DNA of 18,846 nucleotides from Sulfurimonas sp. (lineage in GTDB: Bacteria; Campylobacterota; Campylobacteria; Campylobacterales; Sulfurimonadaceae), in assembly GCA_026988735.1 (NCBI GenBank), contig JALSKR010000080.1:1-18846 (forward strand). Direction: 5' to 3'. How positions within the stretch are numbered: position 1 is the stretch's first letter; the number at the start of each line of letters is the position of its first letter. Below, piece after piece: positions 1-7,419 of the stretch. The position numbers and the translations under genes are program-made. The notes below the pieces were generated by a model, which saw nothing but the letters and a program-made list of their open reading frames with translations, ran no database searches and was not told where the DNA came from.

Positions 1-307
1 CTGCAAGTAAAAGGTTTGTAAATATCGGACCTTTTTTAATCTTAAACTGATTGTTTTGTGGGTCATATATTTCTGCACCCAAGATGTCTGATGGGAGTAA
101 ATCCGGTGTGAACTGGGCACGTTTAAAGTCAAGTCCCAAAGCTTTTGAAAGTGCGTTTACTGTAGTGGTTTTTGCAAGTCCGGGAACACCCTCTATAAGA
201 ATATGCCCTTCACACAAAAGTGCAATAAGCAGAGAATCTATCATTTTTTCCTGTCCAACAACTACTTTTGCAACTTCATTTTTTACATTCTGTATTTTAT
301 TAATCAT
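1..307 (-). CDS. MoxR-family AAA+ ATPase, N-terminal fragment
   Basis: This gene reads leftward from ATG 305-307 and runs off the window edge, leaving about 102 codons. The visible part has the start of a MoxR-type AAA+ module: a VVGQE motif near residue 17, a Walker A GVPGLAKT at about residues 40-47, and the family-typical stretch containing RAQFTPDLLPSD at about residues 70-81. MoxR ATPases act as chaperone-like remodelling factors and are often encoded with DUF58 and von Willebrand A-domain proteins; any such partners would lie outside this window. An SD-like GAGGT sits about 7 bases upstream of the ATG. The repeat element at 326-593 begins almost directly behind that site, so the native promoter is either inside or beyond the repeat. 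The family call is firm; the specific role is unknown. Confidence 0.9.
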   Translation of the reverse strand, partial: MINKIQNVKNEVAKVVVGQEKMIDSLLIALLCEGHILIEGVPGLAKTTTVNALSKALGLDFKRAQFTPDLLPSDILGAEIYDPQNNQFKIKKGPIFTNLLLA

Positions 308-325
308 TTTTATACCTCAATTGTT

Positions 326-593
326 AAGTGCCTGACAAGAATAAATGACATAATTTAATGAAGAGAGAAAATGCAAGATACAAGGCGAAAATCCGCAGGA
401 GCTACTAGTAGCTTCAAGGGTTTTTAACGAAGTTAGATTGTGTTTTCTCGCTTCACCCGGAGGGCAACATACAAAGGACTCATTTTCTGCGTTGAACTTC
501 TGTTAACGATGCTAGCATCGCCAACAAAAGTTCGCCTTGAAACTAAATCCTTTATATGTTGTTAAATATGTCATTTATTCTTGTCAGGCACTT
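326..593. repeat. MITE-like element with perfect 27-bp terminal inverted repeats and a three-way-junction fold
   Basis: Positions 326-352 are the exact reverse complement of 567-593 (27 of 27). The outer stem continues with 354-358 pairing to 562-566. Inside are two hairpins. One spans 360-454, with about 16 of 17 basal pairs (counting two wobbles) and a perfect 14-bp palindrome at 400-413 (AGCTACTAGTAGCT). The other spans 465-561, with 19 of 23 basal pairs, an upper stem 494-533 (17 of 20 pairs), and a perfect palindrome at 507-520 (CGATGCTAGCATCG). Both tips centre on CTAG. A short linker, ACCCGGAGGG, separates the arms. There is no reading frame of useful length and no clear target-site duplication. 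It fills most of the 308-648 intergenic gap; the rest, 594-648, holds only AT-rich DNA with a short ATT run. The likely identity is a non-autonomous mobile element or large extragenic palindrome; the family is unknown to me. Confidence 0.8.
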
Positions 594-648
594 CATATAT
601 CTTTTTATTATTATTATTGTAAGTATATTCTCAAGAAGTAAACGATTA

Positions 649-1641
649 CTAAATACCAATATTTAGCACTTTTGCAATCCCCTCTTTTCGTATCAAATTA
701 TTGAGTTTTTTGACAAGGTTTTGTTTCGCTATAGCATAGCCTTGAGAGGATTGTCCGGTTACATGTATAACATTAGCCCCTAACACTTCCCCTCTATAGT
801 TTTTTGTCACGAAAGATATTTCACTGCGGGCAAGTGTAAAACCGTAAGCATTTGCTTTTTGAAGTTTTGCCCGTATAAAAACAGTGTAGTGCATTTTGGA
901 CTTTATATTTTTTATAATAAACTTTTTTTGCGTCAATGCACTTTTAACCGGTTGTATTAAACTTGTTACATTAGAATGTATCCAAAAGCTAATATGTCCC
1001 AAAAGATAGTCATATCGTTCATTCACTTCACTCATCCATGCAAGATATTTTGTATCATCAAACTCTTTGTGCAGCACTTTCATAACTATCAGGGCATTTT
1101 GCACATATATAAATGATTTTTTCATATTTTTATAATATGCCAGCTGTTTGAGTGCATCAAGTTTTTGTAAATTTTTCACTTCACTCTTGTATATTTCCAG
1201 TTTTTGGTCTAATTCGTTTTTCAGACCTTGAAACAACTTTTGTTTATTGACCTTTATAAGAGCCGCATATCTCTTAAATCCGAGTTTCTTTACATGTAGT
1301 ATTTCATATTCGCTGATTTTTATTTTTGCAACACTGCTTTGTGTTTCATTTATATATGTAGCCTCGGAGCTGTTGACACTTCCCTCTTTTACAACTGTTT
1401 TTGCACGAAAGTTTGAGGAAACAGCTACATGTAATGTCGAGGCTACAAGGCTCAAAGCATTCGTAATGGCATCTTGCTGATTCTCACCTTCACCCAATGC
1501 ATAAAGCGTAGAGCTGTTAGACTGTGGTGGTTGCAGATACCATGAGGGGAGTTCCTTTTTCGCTGCAACAACTCTTGGTTTTGCAGTACAACCACTTAAC
1601 AATAATCCTGTTATTAAAAAAATTATGCCAATTATATTCAT
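649..1641 (-). CDS. LPP20-like outer-membrane lipoprotein
   Basis: The protein has 330 residues. A hydrophobic signal peptide ends in a lipobox LLSGC with the lipidated Cys at residue 18. Residues of about 33-150 resemble the LPP20 lipoprotein domain: PSWYLQPP, then YALGEGENQQDAITNAL and a following helix-strand region ending in KRYAALIKVNK. That fold is also found in FlgP and in Helicobacter Lpp20. The remaining C-terminal half (about 150-330) is helical and has no family I recognise. The start codon overlaps the stop of the upstream CsgG-like gene by four bases (ATGA), so the two are very probably translationally coupled and act together at the outer membrane. The function is not known. A role in surface assembly or in a motor-associated structure is only an analogy from the family. 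Confidence 0.8.
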   Translation of the reverse strand: MNIIGIIFLITGLLLSGCTAKPRVVAAKKELPSWYLQPPQSNSSTLYALGEGENQQDAITNALSLVASTLHVAVSSNFRAKTVVKEGSVNSSEATYINETQSSVAKIKISEYEILHVKKLGFKRYAALIKVNKQKLFQGLKNELDQKLEIYKSEVKNLQKLDALKQLAYYKNMKKSFIYVQNALIVMKVLHKEFDDTKYLAWMSEVNERYDYLLGHISFWIHSNVTSLIQPVKSALTQKKFIIKNIKSKMHYTVFIRAKLQKANAYGFTLARSEISFVTKNYRGEVLGANVIHVTGQSSQGYAIAKQNLVKKLNNLIRKEGIAKVLNIGI

Positions 1642-2639
1642 CTGTTTAACTGCTCAAGTGTTTTTTTTCTTTTTGATATGAGTGAATTTATTCGAATAAC
1701 TGCTTCATTAATCTCTTCTACCGGTTCAACCATCAAATTATCGGCATATTCATAATACTCTTTTGCCTCTTTGTATTTTCCCTGCGCCTCTTTTATCACA
1801 CCCAAGTCATAAAATGCCACATAGCTTTTCATATTTGTCGCATCAATCAACTCTTTTAAAAAACGTTCTGCTTTGTCGTAGCGTCCCTGCTCTATATATT
1901 TTAAAGAGACTTTTAAGAGTTTTTCCTGTTCGTCTGTATAATCCAAATCAGGATCCTCAAGCAGTTTTACATGAAATTTTCTGTAATGCGGGGTAAGCTT
2001 ATAAATAAACGTATCTGCTATATTATCTGCAAGCCTTTGCGCCACCATCATTTTTGATGGAATTGCCCGTGAATCATCAGCACAGTGTTTAAACGAAGCA
2101 GACCGGCTTAAAGTATCAGCATAAATAATATCGCCTTTTGCAACATCCACTATTCTTACTTCGGCAGAAAGACCTATCAGTCGTTTCATACAGCGCACCC
2201 TGTATGTTTCGAGTTCTGTACATTTTCTGTTAGCACAACGGACACGAGGCTCATAAAAATAACTGTCTTCCTTGGTAATAGGGCTTACATTTCCCGAAAT
2301 TATAGCCTGAGCGCCTATGAGCTCTCCAACCTGAACAATATTTTCATCATTGACAAGACCACTGTTTTGAAGTTTTTGTTCTGCTATAACTTTATTTATA
2401 TCGTTTCTGCTTACAACAGTAAAATATTTTTTATTGTTTATCTCAAAATTAGAAAGCTTTGCTTCTATTTTTCTCGAAAGTCCTACTCTGTCATGTCTGA
2501 AATCTGTCACTGCTATTACTTTTGTCTGCGATATTCTGTCAATCTGTGCAGGTTCCAGCGCCTGTACTGTAACTTTTTGGGAACATCCACTCATAAAAAC
2601 AATAAAAACAGTCATGACTACATGTATAATATTTTTCAT
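1638..2639 (-). CDS. CsgG-like lipoprotein with C-terminal TPR repeats
   Basis: I place the start at the ATG at 2639 (333 aa) because AGGAG lies just upstream and because the protein then begins with a clean lipoprotein signal (MKNIIHVV, lipobox FMSGC, Cys 19). An in-frame ATG 13 codons earlier has no such support. Residues of about 35-215 match the CsgG/HfaB outer-membrane secretion and assembly family: VIAVTDF, then VVSRNDINKVIAEQ, and GAQAIISGNV. The C-terminus has two TPR-like helical pairs at about residues 240-310 (YDKAERFLKELID and YKEAKEYYEYAD). A Cys-rich insertion (RCANRKC, then VRC, then KHC) could form disulfides in the periplasm. True curli genes (csgA, csgB, csgE, csgF) are absent. 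It forms an operon with the LPP20-like gene. Confidence 0.78.
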   Translation of the reverse strand: MKNIIHVVMTVFIVFMSGCSQKVTVQALEPAQIDRISQTKVIAVTDFRHDRVGLSRKIEAKLSNFEINNKKYFTVVSRNDINKVIAEQKLQNSGLVNDENIVQVGELIGAQAIISGNVSPITKEDSYFYEPRVRCANRKCTELETYRVRCMKRLIGLSAEVRIVDVAKGDIIYADTLSRSASFKHCADDSRAIPSKMMVAQRLADNIADTFIYKLTPHYRKFHVKLLEDPDLDYTDEQEKLLKVSLKYIEQGRYDKAERFLKELIDATNMKSYVAFYDLGVIKEAQGKYKEAKEYYEYADNLMVEPVEEINEAVIRINSLISKRKKTLEQLNR

Positions 2640-2660
2640 AAAACTCCTCTTTGTGAAACG

Positions 2661-2689
2661 ATTGTAGTTAAAAAGCATTTAATTGTAAA
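2661..2689 (-). promoter_or_regulatory. Sigma-70 type promoter for the CsgG-like/LPP20 operon
   Basis: Reading on the minus strand there is TTTACA (2684-2689), a 17-base spacer, then TACAAT (2661-2666). The start of transcription would fall about 15 bases before the preferred ATG at 2639. This is a pattern match only; it faces away from the tRNA promoter in the same gap. Confidence 0.5.
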
Positions 2690-2736
2690 TAAATCTATTC
2701 AATCTTATAAAATTTATAAATTTAGACTCTTTTTTC

Positions 2737-2765
2737 TTGACATATCAACTGTATTTGTCTATAAT
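2737..2765 (+). promoter_or_regulatory. Perfect-consensus sigma-70 promoter for the tRNA genes
   Basis: TTGACA (2737-2742) and TATAAT (2760-2765) are separated by exactly 17 bases. The predicted transcript starts near 2772, about 22 bases before tRNA-Lys. Full-consensus -35 boxes are uncommon in Campylobacterota, where housekeeping promoters usually rely on the -10 region, so this is probably a very strong stable-RNA promoter. Confidence 0.85.
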
Positions 2766-2793
2766 TTCGACCTCTTAACAATAAGAGGCAAAA

Positions 2794-2869
2794 GTCCTGT
2801 TAGCTCAGCTGGTAGAGCACGTCACTTTTAATGATGTGGCCGATGGTTCGAATCCATCACAGGACACCA
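2794..2869 (+). tRNA. tRNA-Lys (anticodon UUU)
   Basis: The 76-base gene folds as a normal cloverleaf. The acceptor stem is GTCCTGT with ACAGGAC, the D arm is GCTC/GAGC, and the anticodon stem is CGTCA/TGATG around the loop CTTTTAA, giving anticodon TTT. The T arm is GATGG/CCATC with loop TTCGAAT, the discriminator base is A, and CCA is encoded. A run of seven T follows the CCA directly. Confidence 0.97.
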
Positions 2870-2892
2870 TTTTTTTGTTATTTGCACCTCAG

Positions 2893-2931
2893 GTTAAAGT
2901 TCACGTACCTTATGTACGCTTCACTTTAAAC
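2893..2931. repeat. Imperfect hairpin between the two tRNA genes
   Basis: The sequence from GTTAAAGT to ACTTTAAAC forms an imperfect inverted repeat whose top is an exact CGTAC/GTACG stem with a short CTTAT loop. It sits between tRNA-Lys and tRNA-Glu and may serve in processing of a shared transcript or as a small extragenic palindrome. It has no T-run after it, so it is not a classical terminator. Confidence 0.4.
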
Positions 2932-2967
2932 TTCGGCACAACTAATCAAAAAACAACTACAAAAAGT

Positions 2968-3042
2968 GGCCCCGTCGTCTAGCGGTTAGGATCCATGGTT
3001 TTCATCCATGTTACAGGAGTTCGATTCTCCTCGGGGTCACCA
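2968..3042 (+). tRNA. tRNA-Glu (anticodon UUC)
   Basis: The 75-base gene has acceptor stem GGCCCCG with CGGGGTC (one G-T pair). The anticodon stem CATGG/CCATG carries loop TTTTCAT, so the anticodon is TTC. The T arm is AGGAG/CTCCT with loop TTCGATT, and the CCA is encoded. No promoter of its own is evident, so it is probably co-transcribed with tRNA-Lys. Confidence 0.97.
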
Positions 3043-3122
3043 ACTTTTCTCACTTTCAAACAATCATTAGAAATTTATGTCATAATAACATTATCCTATA
3101 AACTTGAGGGAATACAATTATT

Positions 3123-4718
3123 ATGCATTCATGGATTACACTTTCACAGGCAATTGGTGGTATCGGTATTTTCATACTTGGTATGATTATCATGACCCAG
3201 GGTTTGCATGCTCTTGCCGGCGATACTATCAGAAATGCTTTAATTCGTTTTACAAAAACACCTACCACCGGAGTTATTACAGGAGCCATCAGTACTGCTG
3301 TTTTGCAGTCATCGAGTGCTACAACAGTTGCTGCTGTGGGGTTTGTATCTGCAGGACTGTTAACATTTCCCCAAGCACTCGGTATTATCTTTGGTGCAAA
3401 TATCGGCACTACCATTACAGGATGGATGGTAGCACTTCTCGGATTTAAACTCAAACTGGGTACTATAGTTTTACCCTTTATACTTGTAGGATCCAGTTTA
3501 AAACTTTTTTCAAAAGCAAAAGCGGCAGATATCGGTTTTGCCATTGCCGGATTCGGTCTGATTTTTGTCGGTATCAGTTTTATGCAAGAGGGCATGTCTG
3601 TCTATAAAGACATTATTTCACCCGAATACTTTCCGGGAGATTCTTTTATCGGCCGGTTCGAGCTCTTCTTACTTGGAATTCTTGTTACAATTATCACACA
3701 GTCATCAAGCGCAGGTGTTGCCGCGACGCTCACAATGATTTACGGAGGTGCCATCAGTTTTGAGCAGGGAGCAGCCTTGGTAGTCGGCATGGATGTAGGT
3801 ACAACAGTTACAGCGGCTTTAGCAACCATAGGTGGTTCTACAGAAGTAAAAAGAACAGGCTTTTCACATGTTGTATATAATATATTTACCGGTATTGCCG
3901 CGCTTTTCCTAATCGCACCCTACACTATGTTTTTTGAATCCTTTGCGCCCGATTTTTTAATGCAACAGGCTGAAATTGTCTTGGTACTGTTTCATACTTT
4001 CTTCAACTTTTTAGGTGTCATTGCAATTATACCTTTTACAACACCTTTTGCGCACCTTATGGAAAAAATCATACCCGAACCAAAACAAAAATATATACAG
4101 GATTTTGATCCTGCATTGCTTGAAAATGTCCCTTTGGCTTTGAGTGTTGTACAGACATCCCTTGAAAATGAACTCAAAACATTATTACGGTATATGCTCT
4201 ATTTACTTGAAGAGAAAAAACATGCACAAAAAATCAATCTGCATGCTTTTGACAAGCTTCTGGATGAAACACAGAATTTCTTAGACAAAATTAATTTAAA
4301 AAATACACAGGATGCAAACTGGCAACGGCTTATCAATCTCATTCATGTTATTGACCACCTGCAACGGCTTTTTGACCGATGTCGTGAAGATGAGCACAAA
4401 GCACTGTTTCTTCACTCTTCACCCTTGTTGGTATTAGAAAAAAATCAATTTATAGAACTTATTCAAACAAGCCTGCAGCTTCTTGAAAACAAATCTTTAC
4501 AGGAACTAGCCAGTTTTACACAGCAGAGCAACAATGAAATTGACAAGAAAACAGAACAAAAGAGAGAAGAGATAACACTGTTAATGGCCGACGGGACTGT
4601 TAGCATAGATGAAGGCACCTACCATTTAGAAGCAATTCGGTGGTTGCAACGCTCATCAGTACACATTACACGCATTGCATATCATCTTCAGCAGGCACTG
4701 CTCAGTGCAGGAAAATAA
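3123..4718 (+). CDS. Na/Pi cotransporter family protein with PhoU-like C-terminal domain
   Basis: The protein has 531 residues. The N-terminal two thirds is a membrane domain of the Na+/phosphate symporter (NptA/SLC34-like) family built from two inverted halves. Each half carries the diagnostic QSSS motif (residues 62-65 and 193-196) followed by a GxxxGTT loop (GANIGTT at 91-97 and GMDVGTT at 222-228). The C-terminal part, about residues 335-531, is helical and PhoU-like, with many charged residues. It should sit in the inner membrane and import phosphate or a related anion with Na+. A GAGGGA ribosome-binding site lies upstream. A paralogue with the same architecture lies at 17055-18689. Substrate is inferred from the family only. 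Confidence 0.9.
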   Translation: MHSWITLSQAIGGIGIFILGMIIMTQGLHALAGDTIRNALIRFTKTPTTGVITGAISTAVLQSSSATTVAAVGFVSAGLLTFPQALGIIFGANIGTTITGWMVALLGFKLKLGTIVLPFILVGSSLKLFSKAKAADIGFAIAGFGLIFVGISFMQEGMSVYKDIISPEYFPGDSFIGRFELFLLGILVTIITQSSSAGVAATLTMIYGGAISFEQGAALVVGMDVGTTVTAALATIGGSTEVKRTGFSHVVYNIFTGIAALFLIAPYTMFFESFAPDFLMQQAEIVLVLFHTFFNFLGVIAIIPFTTPFAHLMEKIIPEPKQKYIQDFDPALLENVPLALSVVQTSLENELKTLLRYMLYLLEEKKHAQKINLHAFDKLLDETQNFLDKINLKNTQDANWQRLINLIHVIDHLQRLFDRCREDEHKALFLHSSPLLVLEKNQFIELIQTSLQLLENKSLQELASFTQQSNNEIDKKTEQKREEITLLMADGTVSIDEGTYHLEAIRWLQRSSVHITRIAYHLQQALLSAGK

Positions 4719-4744
4719 GATATAATAATACAAAGGAGCCAGTT

Positions 4745-4915
4745 ATGGATAAATTACAAAAATACAAATGTATATTTTGCGGTCATATATATGATCCGCA
4801 AATCGGTGATGAAAAAAGTGGTATTCCTCCCGGAACAGCTTTTGAAGATCTTCCTGACAACTGGAAATGTCCGGGTTGCGGTGCAGAAAAAGAGTATTTT
4901 AAGCCTGTTAAGTAA
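4745..4915 (+). CDS. Rubredoxin
   Basis: This 56-residue protein has the two Cys pairs that bind one iron in rubredoxins: CIFC (residues 9-12) and CPGC (42-45), together with the family residues [13 protein letters not shown] and W40. Rubredoxins are small cytosolic electron carriers, often for oxygen or peroxide detoxification enzymes. The start is chosen at 4745 because an AGGAG site lies just upstream and because the family begins here. It follows the Na/Pi cotransporter by 26 bases and converges on tonB with only five bases between the stops, so its own terminator would have to lie inside the tonB coding sequence. Confidence 0.95.
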   Translation: MDKLQKYKCIFCGHIYDPQIGDEKSGIPPGTAFEDLPDNWKCPGCGAEKEYFKPVK

Positions 4916-4920
4916 AACTG

Positions 4921-5691
4921 CTACTGCAAAGAGTATTGAATCGGGACGCTTAACATTATATCTGTTTTTGGCTTTGGAAACTTTCCTGAAAGCTCGGCGA
5001 TTGTTTTAATCGCCGCACGTGTTAGTATTCCACTGCTTGAAGATATTGTCGTAATTTGTACAACAGTAGCATCTTTTAGCAGCATAAAGCGAACGGTAAC
5101 AGAACCCTGTATGCCTCGTTTACGTGCCATTCTCGGGTAGTAGAGGTTTTCTTTTATCAATTGGGCAATCTGTGTCAGATTTTCCTGCAAATACGCCTCT
5201 TCCTCACTCACTTTTTTTTCAACAGTTTTTTTTGTCCTGTTTTGCCTGTGAAGATTTTCTTCTGCAACAGTCCTGTTTTTCACGATTTTTTCTACTTTTT
5301 TTTCTACTTTTTGTTCTGTTCTTTTTTCTGTTTTTGTCTTTTCTTCACTCTTTGTCTCTTTTATTGTTTCTTCTTTCTTTTTAATCTGTTTTTTTAAAGG
5401 AATTTTTTTCTTTATCTTCTTAGGTGTTTTTTGGGTTTTGGGAGAAGTAACTTTTTTTTGTTGCGGGATTTTTTTCGCTTTTTTTTCAGAGATGACTTTT
5501 TTTCTCTCTGTTTTTTTCTTGGGTGTTTCTTCAACCTGTTGTTTTATACATCTCAAATTTACACACACTCTTTTTTCTTCTTCGACAAATGCAGCAGGTG
5601 AGACTGCATACTTGTAAACTCCAAACAGGCTCAGCAGAATAAGCGCATGAACGAGCAAAGAAAGAAAAAGAGATTTTGAGTGATTAAGCAT
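4921..5691 (-). CDS. tonB: TonB-family energy transducer with a Lys/Glu-rich spacer
   Basis: The protein has 256 residues. An N-terminal membrane anchor (about 7-28) carries the S-x-x-x-H pattern of TonB (S11, H15). A long charged spacer follows, about residues 50-165, made mostly of Lys, Glu and Thr instead of the usual Pro-rich repeats. The C-terminal domain (about 170-256) includes LYYPRMARKRGIQGSVTV and matches the TonB C-terminal fold. TonB couples the ExbB/ExbD proton motor to outer-membrane receptors. No exbB, exbD or receptor gene is in the window. The start is eight bases after the amt stop, suggesting co-transcription with the ammonium genes, but no good ribosome-binding site is visible. 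Confidence 0.85.
   Translation of the reverse strand: MLNHSKSLFLSLLVHALILLSLFGVYKYAVSPAAFVEEEKRVCVNLRCIKQQVEETPKKKTERKKVISEKKAKKIPQQKKVTSPKTQKTPKKIKKKIPLKKQIKKKEETIKETKSEEKTKTEKRTEQKVEKKVEKIVKNRTVAEENLHRQNRTKKTVEKKVSEEEAYLQENLTQIAQLIKENLYYPRMARKRGIQGSVTVRFMLLKDATVVQITTISSSSGILTRAAIKTIAELSGKFPKPKTDIMLSVPIQYSLQ
4995..5015. other. Perfect 8-bp GC-rich stem-loop inside the tonB 3' region
   Basis: CGGCGATT (4995-5002), a five-base loop GTTTT, then AATCGCCG (5008-5015). It is 80 bases past the rubredoxin stop and might slow or end transcripts reading through from that side. There is no T-run after it, so a terminator role is uncertain. Confidence 0.35.
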
Positions 5692-5699
5692 GCATCATT

Positions 5700-6875
5700 T
5701 TAAATGGCGCGTTTAAATTCAGGATACGCTTCAACACCAACCTCATTGACATCAAGTCCCTCTACCTGAATATCATCCTCTGCTCGAAATGCAACAATTT
5801 TGTTGATAATATAAATGACAATATAAGAACTTACAAATGCAAAAATTCCGATAACGACAATCCCTTTGAGTTGTGCGACCAATGAAACTTTATCAACAAA
5901 AACACCAACAGCGAGTGTGCCCCAAATGCCGTTGACAAGATGAACAGAAAGTGCACCTACAGGATCATCAAGTTTTAATTTGTCAAACATTGGTACGGCA
6001 AAGACAACAAGTGCACCGCCAATGGCACCGATTAAGATCGGTGTGTACATGTCATACAAATCAGGTCCTGCAGTAATTGCAACAAGCCCTCCCAACGCAC
6101 CGTTTAAAATCATTGTAATATCTAAAAGCTTGTAGCGTGCATACATAATAACGGCTGCAATAATTGCACCCGCCAAACCTGCCGTATTTGTATTCATAAT
6201 CGTTTTTGCAACCGTATCAGCGTTTTGGACACTCGAAATAGAACCGACACTGCCACCGTTAAATCCGAACCATCCTATCCATAAAAGAAGTGCTCCAAGG
6301 ACAACAAGTGGTACATTTGATGCAGGTATCACTTTTATTTTGCCGTCTTTGTATCTGTCTTTTCTTGGTCCCATAATCAAAATCGCAGCCAGAAGTGCCC
6401 AGCCTCCGGTGGAGTGAATAACTGTTGAGCCTGCCAAATCATACATGTCAATATCAAAAACTGTTCCCGCAAGAAGATTAGCACCCCAGCTTACATTTAC
6501 AATCAAAGGATAAATTACAGCACCCATAACAACCGTAAATATCATCAGTGGTATAATTTTCACACGCTCACTCACCCCACCACTCATAATATTTATAGTT
6601 TTACCGACAAATGCCATCTGAAACAAAAATGCCGCCCATATACTCATAGAGGAGTTTTCCCAGGAACCAAATGCAAGAGAGTAACCGACAAGTAAAAATG
6701 CCATAGATGCTACCGCATAAATCATCGTATTTACCGTCAAAACAGAAGAGACGTTTTTTGTTCGGACAAGTCCCGCTTCAAGCATAGCAAAACCAGGAAC
6801 CATAAATATGATAAGCACCATAGAAAAAAGTGCAAAGAAGGTGTCTATAATGTATTTAAAATCAGATTCTGACAT
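5700..6875 (-). CDS. amt: Ammonium transporter (Amt family), second copy
   Basis: The protein has 391 residues and about eleven membrane segments, with no cleaved signal peptide. Family marks are the pore twin histidines (H154 in DLAGSTVIHSTGG and H312 in SVHLVNGIWGTL), the FQMAF gate region near residue 85, GVSERVKI near 100, and GWFGFNGGS near 201-209. It carries ammonium across the inner membrane. The cytosolic tail past about residue 360 is short. It differs clearly from the other Amt at 7420-8730, so the two are old paralogues and not a recent duplication. It lies 123 bases after glnK on the same strand and eight bases before tonB. Confidence 0.93.
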   Translation of the reverse strand: MSESDFKYIIDTFFALFSMVLIIFMVPGFAMLEAGLVRTKNVSSVLTVNTMIYAVASMAFLLVGYSLAFGSWENSSMSIWAAFLFQMAFVGKTINIMSGGVSERVKIIPLMIFTVVMGAVIYPLIVNVSWGANLLAGTVFDIDMYDLAGSTVIHSTGGWALLAAILIMGPRKDRYKDGKIKVIPASNVPLVVLGALLLWIGWFGFNGGSVGSISSVQNADTVAKTIMNTNTAGLAGAIIAAVIMYARYKLLDITMILNGALGGLVAITAGPDLYDMYTPILIGAIGGALVVFAVPMFDKLKLDDPVGALSVHLVNGIWGTLAVGVFVDKVSLVAQLKGIVVIGIFAFVSSYIVIYIINKIVAFRAEDDIQVEGLDVNEVGVEAYPEFKRAI

Positions 6876-6958
6876 AGATAGTCCTTGAAAATTAATTAAG
6901 AAATAAGTGTATCAAAAATTAGATATTTTAAAAATTAAATAAGAGAGTTCGGGGGATT

Positions 6959-6979
6959 ACATATGCAAAATGCATATGT
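6959..6979. other. Perfect 9-bp hairpin between glnK and the second amt
   Basis: ACATATGCA (6959-6967), a three-base AAA loop, then TGCATATGT (6971-6979). It lies 19 bases past the glnK stop in the 123-base glnK-amt gap. It could protect or process the 3' end of the glnK message or attenuate read-through. No T-run follows on the minus strand. Confidence 0.45.
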
Positions 6980-6998
6980 ATATGTAGATATATGAAAC

Positions 6999-7394
<396 letters not shown>

Positions 7395-7419
7395 TCAAGA
7401 CACCAATCCCAAAAAGAGA

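Noticed and set aside
51..335. A 94-codon plus-strand open frame at the left end
   Set aside because: It is the antisense shadow of the MoxR-type gene, whose Walker A and neighbouring motifs are unmistakable on the minus strand.
326..593. CRISPR array or phage attachment site
   Set aside because: There are no regularly spaced direct repeats; all repeats are inverted, and there is no integrase or tRNA end beside them.
1638..2639. Curli secretion operon
   Set aside because: Only a CsgG-like protein is present; no csgA, csgB, csgE or csgF-like genes are in the neighbourhood, and the TPR tail is not a feature of true CsgG.
2367..2831. A plus-strand open frame of 154 codons
   Set aside because: It runs antisense to the CsgG-like gene and into tRNA-Lys, has no ribosome-binding site, and has a composition typical of reversed AT-rich coding DNA.
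5124..5397. Phe/Leu-rich plus-strand frames that look like membrane proteins
   Set aside because: They are the complement of the Lys/Glu-rich spacer of tonB; AAA and GAA codons read backward give Phe-rich strings.
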